Shown piece by piece: positions 9,194 to 19,043 of a DNA stretch of 64,000 bases. A program made the translations under genes and the position numbers. Origin of the DNA: Pseudocolwellia sp. AS88 (GTDB lineage: Bacteria > Pseudomonadota > Gammaproteobacteria > Enterobacterales > Alteromonadaceae); NCBI RefSeq assembly GCF_030551755.1, contig NZ_JAUPEC010000027.1, forward strand, positions 1 to 64,000, in the 5' to 3' direction. The stretch's first letter is position 1. The number at the start of each line of letters is the position of its first letter. The notes beneath the pieces are model-generated. The model was not told the DNA's origin. It made no database searches and saw only the letters and a list, made by a program, of their open reading frames with translations.

Positions 9194-9667
9194 ATGATGA
9201 ATACCAAAATATACAAAAGAGTACTACTAATTACTGATCTCCTAATGGCTGCAGCTCAGGATGAAAATCAAAAAGAATTTGATAAATACTACGCTGAACT
9301 TAAAGAATTGTGTGAAGAAAACGAAAGTACCGATAAAAACCATCCTGTCCAGTGGGAAACGTTAGGCGATTTCACTGAAGACTTAGCCGAAGCGGTAACT
9401 ATTTATGAAAAAGCTTTAGCCAAAGCAGAAGAAATTAACTCTAAAGACTTCCGTTCATCAATCGGCTTTTCAATTGCTAGCTTAAAAGTTGAATTAGGTG
9501 ACAAAGAGGGCGCTATTGAGCATTTAGAAAAAGCTAAAATTAGCTGTAATAAAATTGTCGATAAACAACTAAAAGCTGAAATACATGATCTTTTAGTAGA
9601 GTTAAAAGGCCCAGAAGAACCTAAAGAGCCAAAAGAACCAGAAGCGCCACATCCTATTTATGGTTAA
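9194..9667 (+). CDS. Small cytoplasmic TPR-like protein
   Basis: The 157-residue, mostly helical, acidic protein has no signal peptide. Residues ~52-125 read as two TPR-like helix pairs (WETLGDFTEDLAEAVTIYEKAL and ASLKVELGDKEGAIEHLEKA). It ends with a short charged Pro-Glu-Lys repeat (GPEEPKEPKEPEAP). AAAGG precedes tandem ATG codons at 9194 and 9197. It is probably a protein-interaction factor; the partner is unknown. A stem-loop follows at 9689-9719. Confidence 0.55.
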   Translation: MMNTKIYKRVLLITDLLMAAAQDENQKEFDKYYAELKELCEENESTDKNHPVQWETLGDFTEDLAEAVTIYEKALAKAEEINSKDFRSSIGFSIASLKVELGDKEGAIEHLEKAKISCNKIVDKQLKAEIHDLLVELKGPEEPKEPKEPEAPHPIYG

Positions 9668-9688
9668 TGCTGAAGTTTCGTTTTAATA

Positions 9689-9719
9689 AACACGATAATA
9701 AGTAATTTACTATCGTGTT
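9689..9719. terminator. Stem-loop after the TPR gene
   Basis: AACACGATA (9689-9697) pairs perfectly with TATCGTGTT (9711-9719), and the inner bases can extend the stem. It lies 22 bp after the stop codon. There is no long T-run on either side, so termination is likely only by position. Confidence 0.45.
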
Positions 9720-9844
9720 GTTATCCCAATCAATAATATTATTAAGACGCTTTCATATCGAAAGTTTGTTGAGATTTACCCACAAAAAATCATTACTATT
9801 TAAGAGATGCTTATTTCTTTAATTACCACCTAAGACAACATTCC

Positions 9845-9852
9845 TGTATAAT
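9845..9852 (+). promoter_or_regulatory. Candidate -10 element of the rimO promoter
   Basis: A TATAAT hexamer at 9847-9852, preceded by TG, lies about 110 bp upstream of the rimO start. No strong -35 hexamer is visible at 16-18 bp (best is TTACCA). Assigned from the hexamer and position only. Confidence 0.4.
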
Positions 9853-9961
9853 CCCGCGCATTAAACAACAGCCTATTTTTAATCTTAACTTGAGCTGTTA
9901 ACACCTATTTATAATGCTTTAACCTATAGGTTCAAAGCCAGTTAAAGCAACAGAGCGCAAT

Positions 9962-11455
9962 ATGACCGTAGAACAATTCGACCCGCAAGCACCAAAGAAA
10001 AGTAGTAACTCGGCTGAAAGCCAAACGACTACGTTAAACATTCCATCTAAAATGATTGAAGAGCAAGCTAATGCTCAACAGCACCTTCAACCGGAAAACC
10101 AGCAACCAGAAAACCAGCAGCCAGCTAAAGCAGCTAAAATTGGTTTTGTTAGTTTAGGCTGCCCTAAGAACTTAGTAGATAGCGAACGTATTCTTACTCA
10201 ACTTCGCACTGAGGGTTACGATGTTGTTAACTCTTACGATGATGCTGAAATGGTGATTGTAAATACCTGTGGTTTTATTGATTCAGCAGTTCAAGAGTCG
10301 TTAGATACGATTGGTGAAGCTCTTGCTGCGAATGGTAAAGTATTAGTTACCGGTTGTTTAGGTGTTAAGAAAGACGAGATTATTGAATTACACCCTAATG
10401 TATTAGGTGTTACTGGCCCACATGCTTACGATGAAGTATTAACGCAAGTTCATCAACATGTGGCTAAGCCTGTTCATAATCCTTTTATTGATTTAGTACC
10501 GCCTCAAGGTGTTAAGTTAACCCCTAAACATTATGCGTATTTAAAAATATCTGAAGGCTGTAACCATCGTTGTACCTTCTGTATTATCCCGTCAATGCGT
10601 GGTGATTTAGACTCACGTCCAGTGGGTGATGTATTAGGTGAAGCTAAACGCTTAGTTGATGCTGGTGTTAAAGAGTTATTGGTTATTTCGCAAGATACGT
10701 CGGCTTATGGTGTTGATGTTAAACATAAACTTGATTTTTACGAAGGCATGCCCGTTAAAACTCACATGCAACAGTTGTGTGAAGAGTTAGCTAAGCAGGG
10801 CGTTTGGATCCGTTTACATTACGTTTATCCGTATCCGCATGTTGATCACATTATTCCATTGATGGCTGAAGGTAAAATACTGCCTTACTTAGACATTCCA
10901 TTCCAACATGCTAACAAACGTATTCTTAAGTTAATGAAACGTCCTGGCAGTTCAGATCGTGTATTAGAGCGTATTAAGAAATGGCGTGAGATTTGTCCTG
11001 AGTTAGTTATTCGTTCAACCTTTATCGTAGGTTTCCCTGGTGAAACGGAAGAAGAGTTTGAAGAGTTGTTAGACTTTTTAGAAGAAGCTCAACTTGACCG
11101 TGTTGGTTGTTTCAAATACTCGCCAGTTGAAGGTGCTACAGCGAATGCTTTACCTGATCATGTATCAGAAGAAGTTATGGAAGATCGCTTACAGCGTTTC
11201 ATGGAAGTACAAGCAAGAATAAGCTCAGCAAAATTACAAGCGCGTATTGGTCAAGAGTATCTTATTCTTGTTGATGAAGTTGATAGCCTTGGTATTGTGG
11301 GGCGTTCATACATGGATGCACCAGAAATAGACGGGAAAGTATTTTTGTCTGATGATTATGATGCAGAACCTGGCGACCTTATTTGGGTACAAATTATTCA
11401 TGCGGATGAACATGATGTTTGGGGTGTTCGTGTTGACGACGAAGCTGAAGATTAA
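9962..11455 (+). CDS. rimO: Ribosomal protein S12 methylthiotransferase RimO
   Basis: This radical-SAM enzyme adds a methylthio group to an aspartate of ribosomal protein S12. The core aligns by eye almost throughout with E. coli Rim[34 protein letters not shown], then the radical-SAM motif C200-x3-C204-x2-C207 ([10 protein letters not shown]). Cysteines 67, 103 and 132 are placed to hold the second Fe-S cluster. A C-terminal TRAM domain follows (~425-497). The odd part is the first ~58 residues, a Gln/Pro/Glu-rich extension ([12 protein letters not shown]) absent from E. coli RimO. An in-frame ATG at 10052 could remove 30 residues of it. A strong terminator follows. Confidence 0.95.
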   Translation: MTVEQFDPQAPKKSSNSAESQTTTLNIPSKMIEEQANAQQHLQPENQQPENQQPAKAAKIGFVSLGCPKNLVDSERILTQLRTEGYDVVNSYDDAEMVIVNTCGFIDSAVQESLDTIGEALAANGKVLVTGCLGVKKDEIIELHPNVLGVTGPHAYDEVLTQVHQHVAKPVHNPFIDLVPPQGVKLTPKHYAYLKISEGCNHRCTFCIIPSMRGDLDSRPVGDVLGEAKRLVDAGVKELLVISQDTSAYGVDVKHKLDFYEGMPVKTHMQQLCEELAKQGVWIRLHYVYPYPHVDHIIPLMAEGKILPYLDIPFQHANKRILKLMKRPGSSDRVLERIKKWREICPELVIRSTFIVGFPGETEEEFEELLDFLEEAQLDRVGCFKYSPVEGATANALPDHVSEEVMEDRLQRFMEVQARISSAKLQARIGQEYLILVDEVDSLGIVGRSYMDAPEIDGKVFLSDDYDAEPGDLIWVQIIHADEHDVWGVRVDDEAED

Positions 11456-11480
11456 TTGTTCATCATGAATATAAAAATAA

Positions 11481-11510
11481 AAAACCAACTTCATATAAGT
11501 TGGTTTTTTT
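11481..11510 (+). terminator. Rho-independent terminator after rimO
   Basis: AAAACCAACTT pairs with AAGTTGGTTTT across a short loop and is followed by T7. It starts 26 bp after the rimO stop codon. Confidence 0.9.
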
Positions 11511-11579
11511 GTTTAAACACTTCGAACAATGCATACTTTTTAACTATTGCACTCAATTTATAACTTTATAATTGAGTGT

Positions 11580-13556
11580 TTATTCAGGCTGATTAAGTAC
11601 TCTTTTCAACGGTCCAAGATGCGCTTCATAATTACGCCATTGTTCTAAACCACTTTGATAAATAGGTTGTCTAACTTGCTCTGAACTTGGTGTACGTACG
11701 GCACGTTTGTTAGTATGAAAATCGATACAAGCTTGCTCAAAAGGCAGGCCACAATAATCGAGTATACGACGTACTTGAGTTTCTAAATCGGCTACAACAT
11801 CTTCATATTGAACACGTAATATTTTTCCAGGTAACTCTTTGTCCCAATGATCCATGATATCAACATAATTTCGGTAATAATGTCCAATATCCTCTAGATC
11901 ATAAGAAAACTGTTGTCCTTCACCAAAGAGTTGTTTGAAACCACTAAAACAACACGACATTGGATGGCGTCTAGCATCGATAATTTTTGCGTTAGGTAAA
12001 ATTAAATGTATGAGGGCGATATGTCTGAAGTTGTTTGGCATTTTATCGATAAAAAACATCCCACCTTGGCGATGATGTTGAGTTTCTTTAATATAAAGTT
12101 CACCCATTTTTTTGATGTCTTCAGCTGATACTTTCTTAAGAATACCCGGATATTGTGGTGTTTCTTGTTTTAATTTACGACCACCTAAACGATGAGCTAA
12201 ACCAATAATATTAGCTAACTCCATAGTTCCATCTACTTGCGAATGTGATGATAGAATTTGCTCTAATAGTGTTGAGCCTGCACGTGGTAATCCAACAATA
12301 AAGATAGGATCTGGCGCTTGGCAACCAGCCTCTTTATTACGCTCAAAAAACTCAGCATCGAAGTCGCTTTTCTGAATATCAAATGAAGTATCAAGGCTTT
12401 TACTATCAAATTTGTCTTGCTCACTTTTCAGTTTGTTACCGCGATGATAAAAGGTGAAAGCTTCGTCGAATTCTTTTCTGTCTTCTAAGTCTTTACCTAT
12501 AGCGAAACAGAAGTGAACTCTATCATTTACTGAAATTGCAGAACTCGCCTCTTGCTCTCGCATTTGCTGGCGTTCTTCTTCGGTGAATCGATACGTTTTT
12601 AGGTTGGCTAAACTCCAAAAGGCATCGCCAAAGTCAGGTTTGATGTTATAAGCATTTCGATAAGCTGTTATGGCATCTTCAACTCTACCCATAGTTTTAA
12701 GGGCATGACCCAATGTAAGATGAATTGAATGATTGCTTGGGTTACTTTCTAAAACTGTTTCAAATGTATCTATAGCTGCCGCAAAATCGCCTGTTGCTTG
12801 TTGAGCATTACCTAATGCGATCTTGAAATTTGCATTGTTAGGATCTGCAGCTAAAAGAATGTTAGCTTGTTCTAATGCTTTATTAAATTTCTGACGTTTA
12901 TGTAAAACGTTAACGTAATCTAAACGAGCTCTTTGATATTTTGGTTCAAACTCAAGACAACTCGCTAATAAGAACTCTGCATCGTCCAGTACTTGGAACT
13001 TTGAACCTAGTTCAGCTAATAAGCGCATTGCTTCAGGGTGGTGTGGATTTTCTTTTAAAAAATGACGACAAAGCCATTCTGCTTTATGCAGGTGTTTTTG
13101 ATAAATTAAGCTAGAAACAGAAACTAATTCAGGTGGTAAGCTCGATAGCCAATCAAGATGCCTTTTTGCGTCAAGTTTTTTTGCATAGCTTGGCTCATTA
13201 GCCAATACTCGCCAACTTCCAAACAAGGCTGGATTAAGCGTTACTGCTTTATCAAATACTTCAATGGCTTTTGATGTTTCACCTAAGGTTTTATAAATAT
13301 AACCAAGTTCTTGATACGCTCTTGCGTGATCGGGAACTTGCATCAAAACTTGATTCAAGCTGCCCATAGATTCGTTATATTTTTGTTGTTTACGTTGACA
13401 CACAGCAAGACAATAAATACCTTCAATATGTCCTGGATGTTCAGCAAGCATATTATTAAGATCTTCAGCCGCTTGATTTAGGTGACCCTTTTGGATCAAC
13501 TGCTGACATTGTTTAATTATTTTTTCAGGTTGGGGAGTCTTTAATTGTTCAGGCAA
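11580..13556 (-). CDS. TPR-repeat sulfotransferase
   Basis: The 658-residue protein has two parts. Residues ~10-320 form several TPR units (for example YQELGYIYKTLGETSKAIEVF and LTLGHALKTMGRVEDAITAYR). Residues ~415-650 form a PAPS-dependent sulfotransferase domain with the 5'-phosphosulfate loop GLPRAGST at 422-429 and a later RRHPMSCCFSGF segment matching the 3'-phosphate site. No signal peptide is present. Such TPR-sulfotransferases are common near TonB receptors in Alteromonadales and Sphingomonadales; the acceptor is unknown. It lies downstream of the TonB-receptor gene on the same strand, but a minus-strand terminator at 13622-13655 separates them, so it probably has its own promoter. 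Confidence 0.85.
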   Translation of the reverse strand: MPEQLKTPQPEKIIKQCQQLIQKGHLNQAAEDLNNMLAEHPGHIEGIYCLAVCQRKQQKYNESMGSLNQVLMQVPDHARAYQELGYIYKTLGETSKAIEVFDKAVTLNPALFGSWRVLANEPSYAKKLDAKRHLDWLSSLPPELVSVSSLIYQKHLHKAEWLCRHFLKENPHHPEAMRLLAELGSKFQVLDDAEFLLASCLEFEPKYQRARLDYVNVLHKRQKFNKALEQANILLAADPNNANFKIALGNAQQATGDFAAAIDTFETVLESNPSNHSIHLTLGHALKTMGRVEDAITAYRNAYNIKPDFGDAFWSLANLKTYRFTEEERQQMREQEASSAISVNDRVHFCFAIGKDLEDRKEFDEAFTFYHRGNKLKSEQDKFDSKSLDTSFDIQKSDFDAEFFERNKEAGCQAPDPIFIVGLPRAGSTLLEQILSSHSQVDGTMELANIIGLAHRLGGRKLKQETPQYPGILKKVSAEDIKKMGELYIKETQHHRQGGMFFIDKMPNNFRHIALIHLILPNAKIIDARRHPMSCCFSGFKQLFGEGQQFSYDLEDIGHYYRNYVDIMDHWDKELPGKILRVQYEDVVADLETQVRRILDYCGLPFEQACIDFHTNKRAVRTPSSEQVRQPIYQSGLEQWRNYEAHLGPLKRVLNQPE

Positions 13557-13621
13557 AATAATGTCCAGTGAATATCAAGTGTATTAAATATGGTGTATTG
13601 AATGTTTTATATAAGCAAAAA

Positions 13622-13655
13622 TTAAAAAGGTTGACGATTTTACTCGCCAACCTTT
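13622..13655 (-). terminator. Rho-independent terminator of the TonB-receptor gene
   Basis: AAAGGTTGACG (13626-13636) pairs, with one mismatch, with CGCCAACCTTT (13645-13655). Read on the minus strand the hairpin is followed by TTTTTAAT. It lies ~100 bp past the receptor stop codon. Confidence 0.8.
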
Positions 13656-13666
13656 ATATACCTATT

Positions 13667-13722
13667 CCACTTCAAGATGCAAATCTCAGTACGTTTGAAT
13701 TAAATCTTACATCTTGAAATGG
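13667..13722. repeat. Inverted repeat between the TonB receptor and its terminator
   Basis: CCACTTCAAGATG (13667-13679) and CATCTTGAAATGG (13710-13722) are complementary at 12 of 13 positions, with a 30-bp spacer. It has the size of a REP-type intergenic palindrome. No second copy was noticed in this window. Confidence 0.5.
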
Positions 13723-13752
13723 TAGAGCTATACATTAACATAATGTTAAATG

Positions 13753-16152
13753 TTAATAATCGTAACTTACTCTAAAGCCAATAGTACGTGGTCTAGTTGG
13801 AGATACTCTGAACACGTTATCTGCAGAACCAGCCGCTACTTGACCTAACGAGTCTGTCGCATTGTCGATGAAGAACGTTGCTCTCCAGTCGTCTTTGCTA
13901 ATACTCGCTGATAAGTTAACTTGGTTATAAGATGGTAATTCAACACGGTCATCAGCAACTAGGCTGTTGAAGCGTGAATCTGTCCATTTGAAAACACCCT
14001 GATAAACAATAGAAAAATCACCGGCTTCTTGGTAGATACGAGCACCAAGTACACCTTCAGTTTCAGGAGCATAAGGAAGATTTGAACCTACTGGAGCAAT
14101 ACCTACTAGAAGATTATCTGGAATATCAGTTAATTCAGAATCGATATAACTAAATGAACCAAATACATCTAAATAATCGTTAGCAGTCCAGTTTAAATCG
14201 AATTCAAGACCGTTAATTTTAGATGTTCCAACATTATCAAAGAATGAGTTGTTAGCAATATCTAGATCAAGAACACTTTGCTGCATATCACTAAAATCAA
14301 CGTTATATATAGCACCGTTAAAACGTAAAGTGTTATCTAACCATGTTGTTTTCCAACCTAATTCAACGCTTGTTACATCATCTGTATCAAAAGACGCTGG
14401 GATACCATTAACATTAGCAGAACGGTTAAACCCACCACTTCTGAAACCTTCAGAGTATGTAAGGTAGAACATAGCGTCGTCGTTCATTTTCCAACGAACA
14501 TTACCTTTATAGATTGTGCCCGAAAGGGTTGTTGGTGTTAAACCAGCAAGGTTTTCATCAACATTCGTTCCTGCATCAGCTTCTGGTCCTGCTGCTCTTT
14601 GACCAAAAGGTGATTGACCTTTAAGTCCGATATCAATTTCATAATGACGAGCGCCAAAGGTTAATGTAACTGCTTCAGTAACATCATAAGCAATTTCACC
14701 AAATACAGATATTTCTTCACGATCTGATTGGTAATCATTGAAATAAGTTACACCTGCTGGGCGTGCACTACCATCTGTGTTGGTAAATGCGCCAGGAATA
14801 GGGAAGTTTGGTGAAAAACCAGCTTGAACAGAACCTGCATAGTTAAAATCAGTTAAGCTGTTAAGTTGTTGGTCATCATAAAACACACCACCAATAGCAC
14901 GGAAACGTTCATCAGCATTCGTTGAAACACGGATTTCATGAACTGAACGTTCTGTTTCAAATTGCTCTGATGTAGTCATTACCGGACTAAAACATTCATC
15001 GTAGCCAGGGTAAGTACATATGTAGTAAGGAACAAAAGGTCCTACTTCTATGTAAGCCGTGTAATCGGTGTTACCTTGATAAGTTCTGTCAGTAAATGAA
15101 CCATTGTAGATAACCTCAAGATCACCAAGCATACCGTTCACAGTCCACTGTGTAAGGTTTACTTCATCATTACCTTCTACAGGTGAAAAGGTAGTAACGT
15201 TTAAGTCATCATCATCACTGATTGATGGGTCGTATTCAAAAGAACCTTCAGTATCAAGCTGTTGACTTGTATGTTGTACTAATAAATCCCACTCATCGTT
15301 AATTTGCCATAATGCACTCGCTCTCATACCACGGTAAGTTGCTTCGTTGTAATCGTCTTTTGCGTATGTTGCATTAGTTACTTCTAAACGAGATGAAGGA
15401 ATTGTTCCACCTAAACCCGGATTTGTAAGTGGTAACTGAGTTGTAGCAAGTTCGTTATCAATAAAACCGCCATCAGTTGAGCTGTAACCAGCAAGTCTGA
15501 TTGCAAAAACATCTTCAACTAGAGGGATGTTAACAAAACCTTCAGATTGATTGCTGATAGCACCGCTTTTAGTTGTTGATATACCGAATTCACCACCGGC
15601 TCTAAAATCAACTAAGTCTGGTTTGTTAGAAATCAGACGTACTGTACCTGCCTGAGAACTAGCACCAAATAATGTACCTTGAGGGCCTTTTAGTACTTCT
15701 ACACGTTGTAAATCTACAGCATATAAATCAATATTACGGCCAGGCGTTGTGATAGGCGCTTCATCAAGGTAAAAAGCTACACTTGGCTCGCCACCAATAC
15801 CAGCAAGTCTTACGTCTGAACGACCAGCAGAAACACCACGAATATAAGTTTCTTGTTTACCTGGGCCTTGACCTTCCGAACTAACACCCGGAAGTAATGC
15901 AACGTAATCTTCAAAGCTATCAATACCAAGTTGTTGAAGTTTTTGGCCACTCATTGCTTGAACAGCAAGAGGTACTTCTTGTTGGTTTTCAGCACGACGA
16001 GTTGACGTAACGATGATTTTTTCGAGTTGGCGTTCGCTGTCAGCTGCTTTTTCTTCTAAGTTATTTTCTTGAGCTTGAACTGCGCCATTACTCAATGCAA
16101 GTGCTACTGCTACAGTTAATACTGTTTTAGTAGGTCTTTTGATTTGAGACAT
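13753..16152 (-). CDS. TonB-dependent outer-membrane receptor
   Basis: The 799-residue protein has a signal peptide (cleavage likely after VQA, residue ~27) and a TonB-box-like region followed by IIVTSTRRAENQQEVPLAV. A plug domain lies at ~45-165 (DLQRVEVLKGPQGTLFGASSQAG). The rest is a long beta-barrel ending in an aromatic residue (FRVSYDY), as outer-membrane proteins do. These receptors import siderophores, vitamins, peptides or glycans using TonB energy. No clear substrate clue is present; the neighbouring TPR-sulfotransferase is a frequent companion in marine bacteria. The leader appears unusually long, about 290 nt (candidate extended -10 at 16448-16456). Confidence 0.9.
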   Translation of the reverse strand: MSQIKRPTKTVLTVAVALALSNGAVQAQENNLEEKAADSERQLEKIIVTSTRRAENQQEVPLAVQAMSGQKLQQLGIDSFEDYVALLPGVSSEGQGPGKQETYIRGVSAGRSDVRLAGIGGEPSVAFYLDEAPITTPGRNIDLYAVDLQRVEVLKGPQGTLFGASSQAGTVRLISNKPDLVDFRAGGEFGISTTKSGAISNQSEGFVNIPLVEDVFAIRLAGYSSTDGGFIDNELATTQLPLTNPGLGGTIPSSRLEVTNATYAKDDYNEATYRGMRASALWQINDEWDLLVQHTSQQLDTEGSFEYDPSISDDDDLNVTTFSPVEGNDEVNLTQWTVNGMLGDLEVIYNGSFTDRTYQGNTDYTAYIEVGPFVPYYICTYPGYDECFSPVMTTSEQFETERSVHEIRVSTNADERFRAIGGVFYDDQQLNSLTDFNYAGSVQAGFSPNFPIPGAFTNTDGSARPAGVTYFNDYQSDREEISVFGEIAYDVTEAVTLTFGARHYEIDIGLKGQSPFGQRAAGPEADAGTNVDENLAGLTPTTLSGTIYKGNVRWKMNDDAMFYLTYSEGFRSGGFNRSANVNGIPASFDTDDVTSVELGWKTTWLDNTLRFNGAIYNVDFSDMQQSVLDLDIANNSFFDNVGTSKINGLEFDLNWTANDYLDVFGSFSYIDSELTDIPDNLLVGIAPVGSNLPYAPETEGVLGARIYQEAGDFSIVYQGVFKWTDSRFNSLVADDRVELPSYNQVNLSASISKDDWRATFFIDNATDSLGQVAAGSADNVFRVSPTRPRTIGFRVSYDY

Positions 16153-16756
16153 ACTTTTCCTTTATGTTTATTATTTAGATTAAGAAAGTTTTATTGTTCC
16201 TAATTGTATTAAATGCATATTGCAGATTTAAGACTGTTTAAACCTAACAGCAACAAACAACGGTTCTTTACAACCAAGGTTCGCTTTAAAGCCAACTGCT
16301 AAATACTTGCTCTTAAAACTTTGCATTAATTATTCTGTAACAACATGCTCCTATATTTAAAATAGACAGAGCATAGGTAGAAAAACGTAGTTACTTAACC
16401 TGTTTTTTACGATCTCAAAGGAACCATTTGAATGATCGTTTGCGGGGATTATAACAAATGAAGCAATTAAGGGGGCAGTTTCAAGCTGTTTTTTTGGGGA
16501 AAATTATTTGTTCTCTAACTTTATGCTAAAACCCATAAATATATTGCTTTGGTTATTAAGTGATTGTGAAACTATCGTTTTTGTTGCTATATTGCTGAAA
16601 TAATGCCGATTTTAGTACGATACAGAGCTAAAAGTTGCTAATATATACGGCAATATTAATAGGCTTAATGTTAAACTAAGCTCGAAATTAAAAGCTTTTA
16701 TTTGTTTTATAGTTCGTATTGAAAGTAATTTATTTAAGAATAAAGAGAAATGAATT
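16153..16756. other. Long intergenic region: leader of the TonB receptor and promoter area of the GDPD gene
   Basis: No credible gene is seen in these 604 bp. Read on the minus strand, a TG-n-TATAAT promoter element at 16448-16456 would start a ~290-nt leader. Just inside it, AACGATC pairs with a GATCGT about 20 bp on (16408-16437 region), allowing a hairpin. Nothing matches a riboswitch I recognise. Near 16741-16756 lies AAAGAGAAATGAAT, the ribosome-binding region of the GDPD gene. Confidence 0.4.
16448..16456 (-). promoter_or_regulatory. Candidate extended -10 promoter of the TonB receptor
   Basis: On the minus strand the sequence reads TGTTATAAT: a perfect TATAAT with an extended TG-n motif. 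No good -35 box is seen, which extended -10 promoters can tolerate. It predicts transcription from about 16441 and a ~290-nt untranslated leader. Confidence 0.5.
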
Positions 16757-17446
16757 TTGGATAAAAACGTTTTAAAAATAGGCCATCGTGGTGCCATGGG
16801 GCATGAGCCTGAAAATACCATTAGGTCTTTCAAAAAAGCATTAGAGTTAAATGTTGATGCGATAGAGTTAGATGTGTATGTGTGCAAAACAGGCGAAGTT
16901 ATTGTTATGCACGATGACAAAGTTGATAGAACGACAAATGGTAAAGGCTACACTGAAGAGAAAACCTTTGCAGAGTTACGAGAGCTAGATGCTGGTAAAG
17001 GTGAACTTGTTCCGACACTTGAAGAAGTTTTAGATGTAATTGATAAAAAGGTTATCGTGAATGTTGAATTAAAAGGTAAGAACACAGCACTAGCGACTAG
17101 CCAAGTTATTCAAAAGTATATAAAGACAAAAGGCTGGGCTGAGAGTGATTTCATGGTTTCTTCATTTGATCATCGCGAGTTAAATAAGTTTAAAGAGCTT
17201 TATCCTGAAATATCGATTGGGGCATTAATTGAAGGTGTTCCTCTTTCTTACAGCGAATGTGCCATTCAACTTCAGGCTGATTCGGCTAATTTGAGTTTAG
17301 ATTTTATTAATCAAGATTTTGTCAACGATGCTCATGATAAAGGCTTGAAGGTATATGTTTGGACAGTGAATGAATATGATGACATTGCAAAAGTGAAAGC
17401 TTTAGGTGTTGATGGTATTTTTAGTAACTTTCCTGAGCGCCTTTAA
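16757..17446 (+). CDS. Glycerophosphodiester phosphodiesterase
   Basis: The 229-residue protein carries the GDPD active-site set: IGHRGAMGHEPENT at ~8-21 (catalytic His and metal-binding Glu), IELDVY at ~37-42, and VMHDDKVDRTTNG at ~50-62 (second catalytic His). The C-terminus VWTVNEYDD ... VDGIFSNFPERL is typical. It hydrolyses glycerophosphodiesters to an alcohol and sn-glycerol-3-phosphate. There is no signal peptide, so it is UgpQ-like and cytoplasmic. The start must be TTG 16757, since the next ATG lies beyond the catalytic HRGA motif. It precedes an OPA-like transporter and a phytase/esterase-like lipoprotein, consistent with organophosphate scavenging. Confidence 0.88.
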   Translation: MDKNVLKIGHRGAMGHEPENTIRSFKKALELNVDAIELDVYVCKTGEVIVMHDDKVDRTTNGKGYTEEKTFAELRELDAGKGELVPTLEEVLDVIDKKVIVNVELKGKNTALATSQVIQKYIKTKGWAESDFMVSSFDHRELNKFKELYPEISIGALIEGVPLSYSECAIQLQADSANLSLDFINQDFVNDAHDKGLKVYVWTVNEYDDIAKVKALGVDGIFSNFPERL

Positions 17447-17624
17447 GTAAATATAAAAATAAGAATTTAATTGCATTGAGCTATGAGTAACTTTGTTAAA
17501 TAGGTATTTGTTATCTGAATACTTAAATATCATAACGAATATACAATTAATATTAATTCACACTAACAGAACCATAATTTTATAGACCTTCAAAAAACTA
17601 TATTACAGCGTTCAATGAGAAATT

Positions 17625-18968
17625 ATGTCTAGTAGACCTCCTAAACAATTAAATATCCTTATCTATATGTATTTGGGTTATGCCGCCATGATGATCTGTC
17701 GACAAATGATCACCATTCTTAGCCCAGCTATGCTGGCGGATGAGACTTTGGGCTTAACAAAAACAAACCTAGGTGATTTTACCGCATATGGAACTTTAGG
17801 TGCATTGGTGGGTAAACTTATTTGGGGACCTCTTGCCGATAAAATTGGTGGGCGTTTTACCTTTTTAGCCGGTGTGTTACTTACTGCTTTGTTTATTATT
17901 GCTTTTGGTTTTTCGCCTAATGTCATGGTGTTTTCTGTATTTTCCTTTTTACTTTACCTTACTAAATCTGCTGGCTGGCCTGGTATGACTAAGCTGGTAG
18001 GCGACTGGTACCACCCTCATCATTACGGAAGGGTATGGAGTATTTTATCAACCAGTTCGCGTTTTAGTGTAGTGCTTGCTACCTTATTCTTTGGTTGGTT
18101 ATTAAGCTTTATGCATTGGCGAACAGTGGCAATAATCGCTGCCGTTTTTGCTTTAGTTATTTTTGTAGGCTGTTATATTTTCTTGAAAGAAAAACCGGAA
18201 AATCCTAACTTTTTTAAAGATAATGAAAGTGATAATACTGATATTAACGCTAGCCCTGAAGAAATTGAGTTAGCCTTAGCATCAAAACAAGCCCTTGATA
18301 ATAAATACAATCATCCGCTGGAAGGTACTAGCATGATGGGCGGAATGCTCGCTTTTGCTAAAAGCCCAAGAGTTTGGTTAGTGGTGATCATGTTAATGAT
18401 GCTAACCTGTATGATGGCATTTTTAGACTTTGTCGCCGTTTACTTAATGGAAAGCTACAAACTTACACCTTCACAAGCAGCAATGGCTTCTACTATCTTT
18501 CCAGTAGGCTCTTTAGGTGGCTTATTAGCTTCTATTGCGTTTTATGACAGATTCTCTAAAAAGGGTATTAGAACTGTTTTAACCATTGCCTTAACGATAA
18601 GTTTATTGAGCGTACTTACCTTGAAGTATTTATCTTGGTTTGCTTTTAGTAATGAAGTTAATTATTTAGTGGCGTTAACGGCTATTTTCTTATTCGCTTT
18701 TTCAATATCACCAGCTTATTACTTACCAATGTCTATATTCTCTATTGAATATGGCGGACCACATAGCGCGAAGTTAGTATGTTTTATTGATGCTTTTGGT
18801 TTTGCTGCGAGTGCAACGTTTGGTTTTGTTGGTGGTCGATTAGCTGATAGTGCAGGTGGCTGGTCTAGCTTTATGAATATGTTAATTTTGATTTCTGCCG
18901 TGGGTATTATCTCGGTATGGGGATTTATGCATTCAGAATATAAAGCGACTAAAGTAACCGAAGCTTAA
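17625..18968 (+). CDS. MFS transporter, OPA (organophosphate antiporter)-like
   Basis: The 447-residue protein has ~12 transmembrane helices and the MFS motif between helices 2 and 3 (GPLADKIGGR, residues ~68-77). Helices 4-5 contain GWPGMTKLVGDWYHPHHYGRVWSILSTSSR, the pattern seen in GlpT/UhpT-type OPA carriers. A charged loop splits the two halves (residues ~195-235). OPA carriers exchange sugar phosphates or glycerol-3-phosphate for phosphate; the preceding GDPD gene makes glycerol-3-phosphate a reasonable guess, but this is inference from context. A bidirectional terminator follows. Confidence 0.75.
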   Translation: MSSRPPKQLNILIYMYLGYAAMMICRQMITILSPAMLADETLGLTKTNLGDFTAYGTLGALVGKLIWGPLADKIGGRFTFLAGVLLTALFIIAFGFSPNVMVFSVFSFLLYLTKSAGWPGMTKLVGDWYHPHHYGRVWSILSTSSRFSVVLATLFFGWLLSFMHWRTVAIIAAVFALVIFVGCYIFLKEKPENPNFFKDNESDNTDINASPEEIELALASKQALDNKYNHPLEGTSMMGGMLAFAKSPRVWLVVIMLMMLTCMMAFLDFVAVYLMESYKLTPSQAAMASTIFPVGSLGGLLASIAFYDRFSKKGIRTVLTIALTISLLSVLTLKYLSWFAFSNEVNYLVALTAIFLFAFSISPAYYLPMSIFSIEYGGPHSAKLVCFIDAFGFAASATFGFVGGRLADSAGGWSSFMNMLILISAVGIISVWGFMHSEYKATKVTEA

Positions 18969-18980
18969 TTTATTATTTAA

Positions 18981-19015
18981 AAAGCCGTGATTCGTTTAAA
19001 TCGAATCACGGCTTT
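18981..19015. terminator. Bidirectional terminator between convergent genes
   Basis: AAAGCCGTGATTCG (18981-18994) pairs perfectly with CGAATCACGGCTTT (19002-19015). T-rich flanks exist on both strands, so it can serve the MFS gene (+) and the phytase-like gene (-). Confidence 0.9.
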
Positions 19016-19043
19016 ATTGTTCTGAGTCTTTTAAACCATGAGG

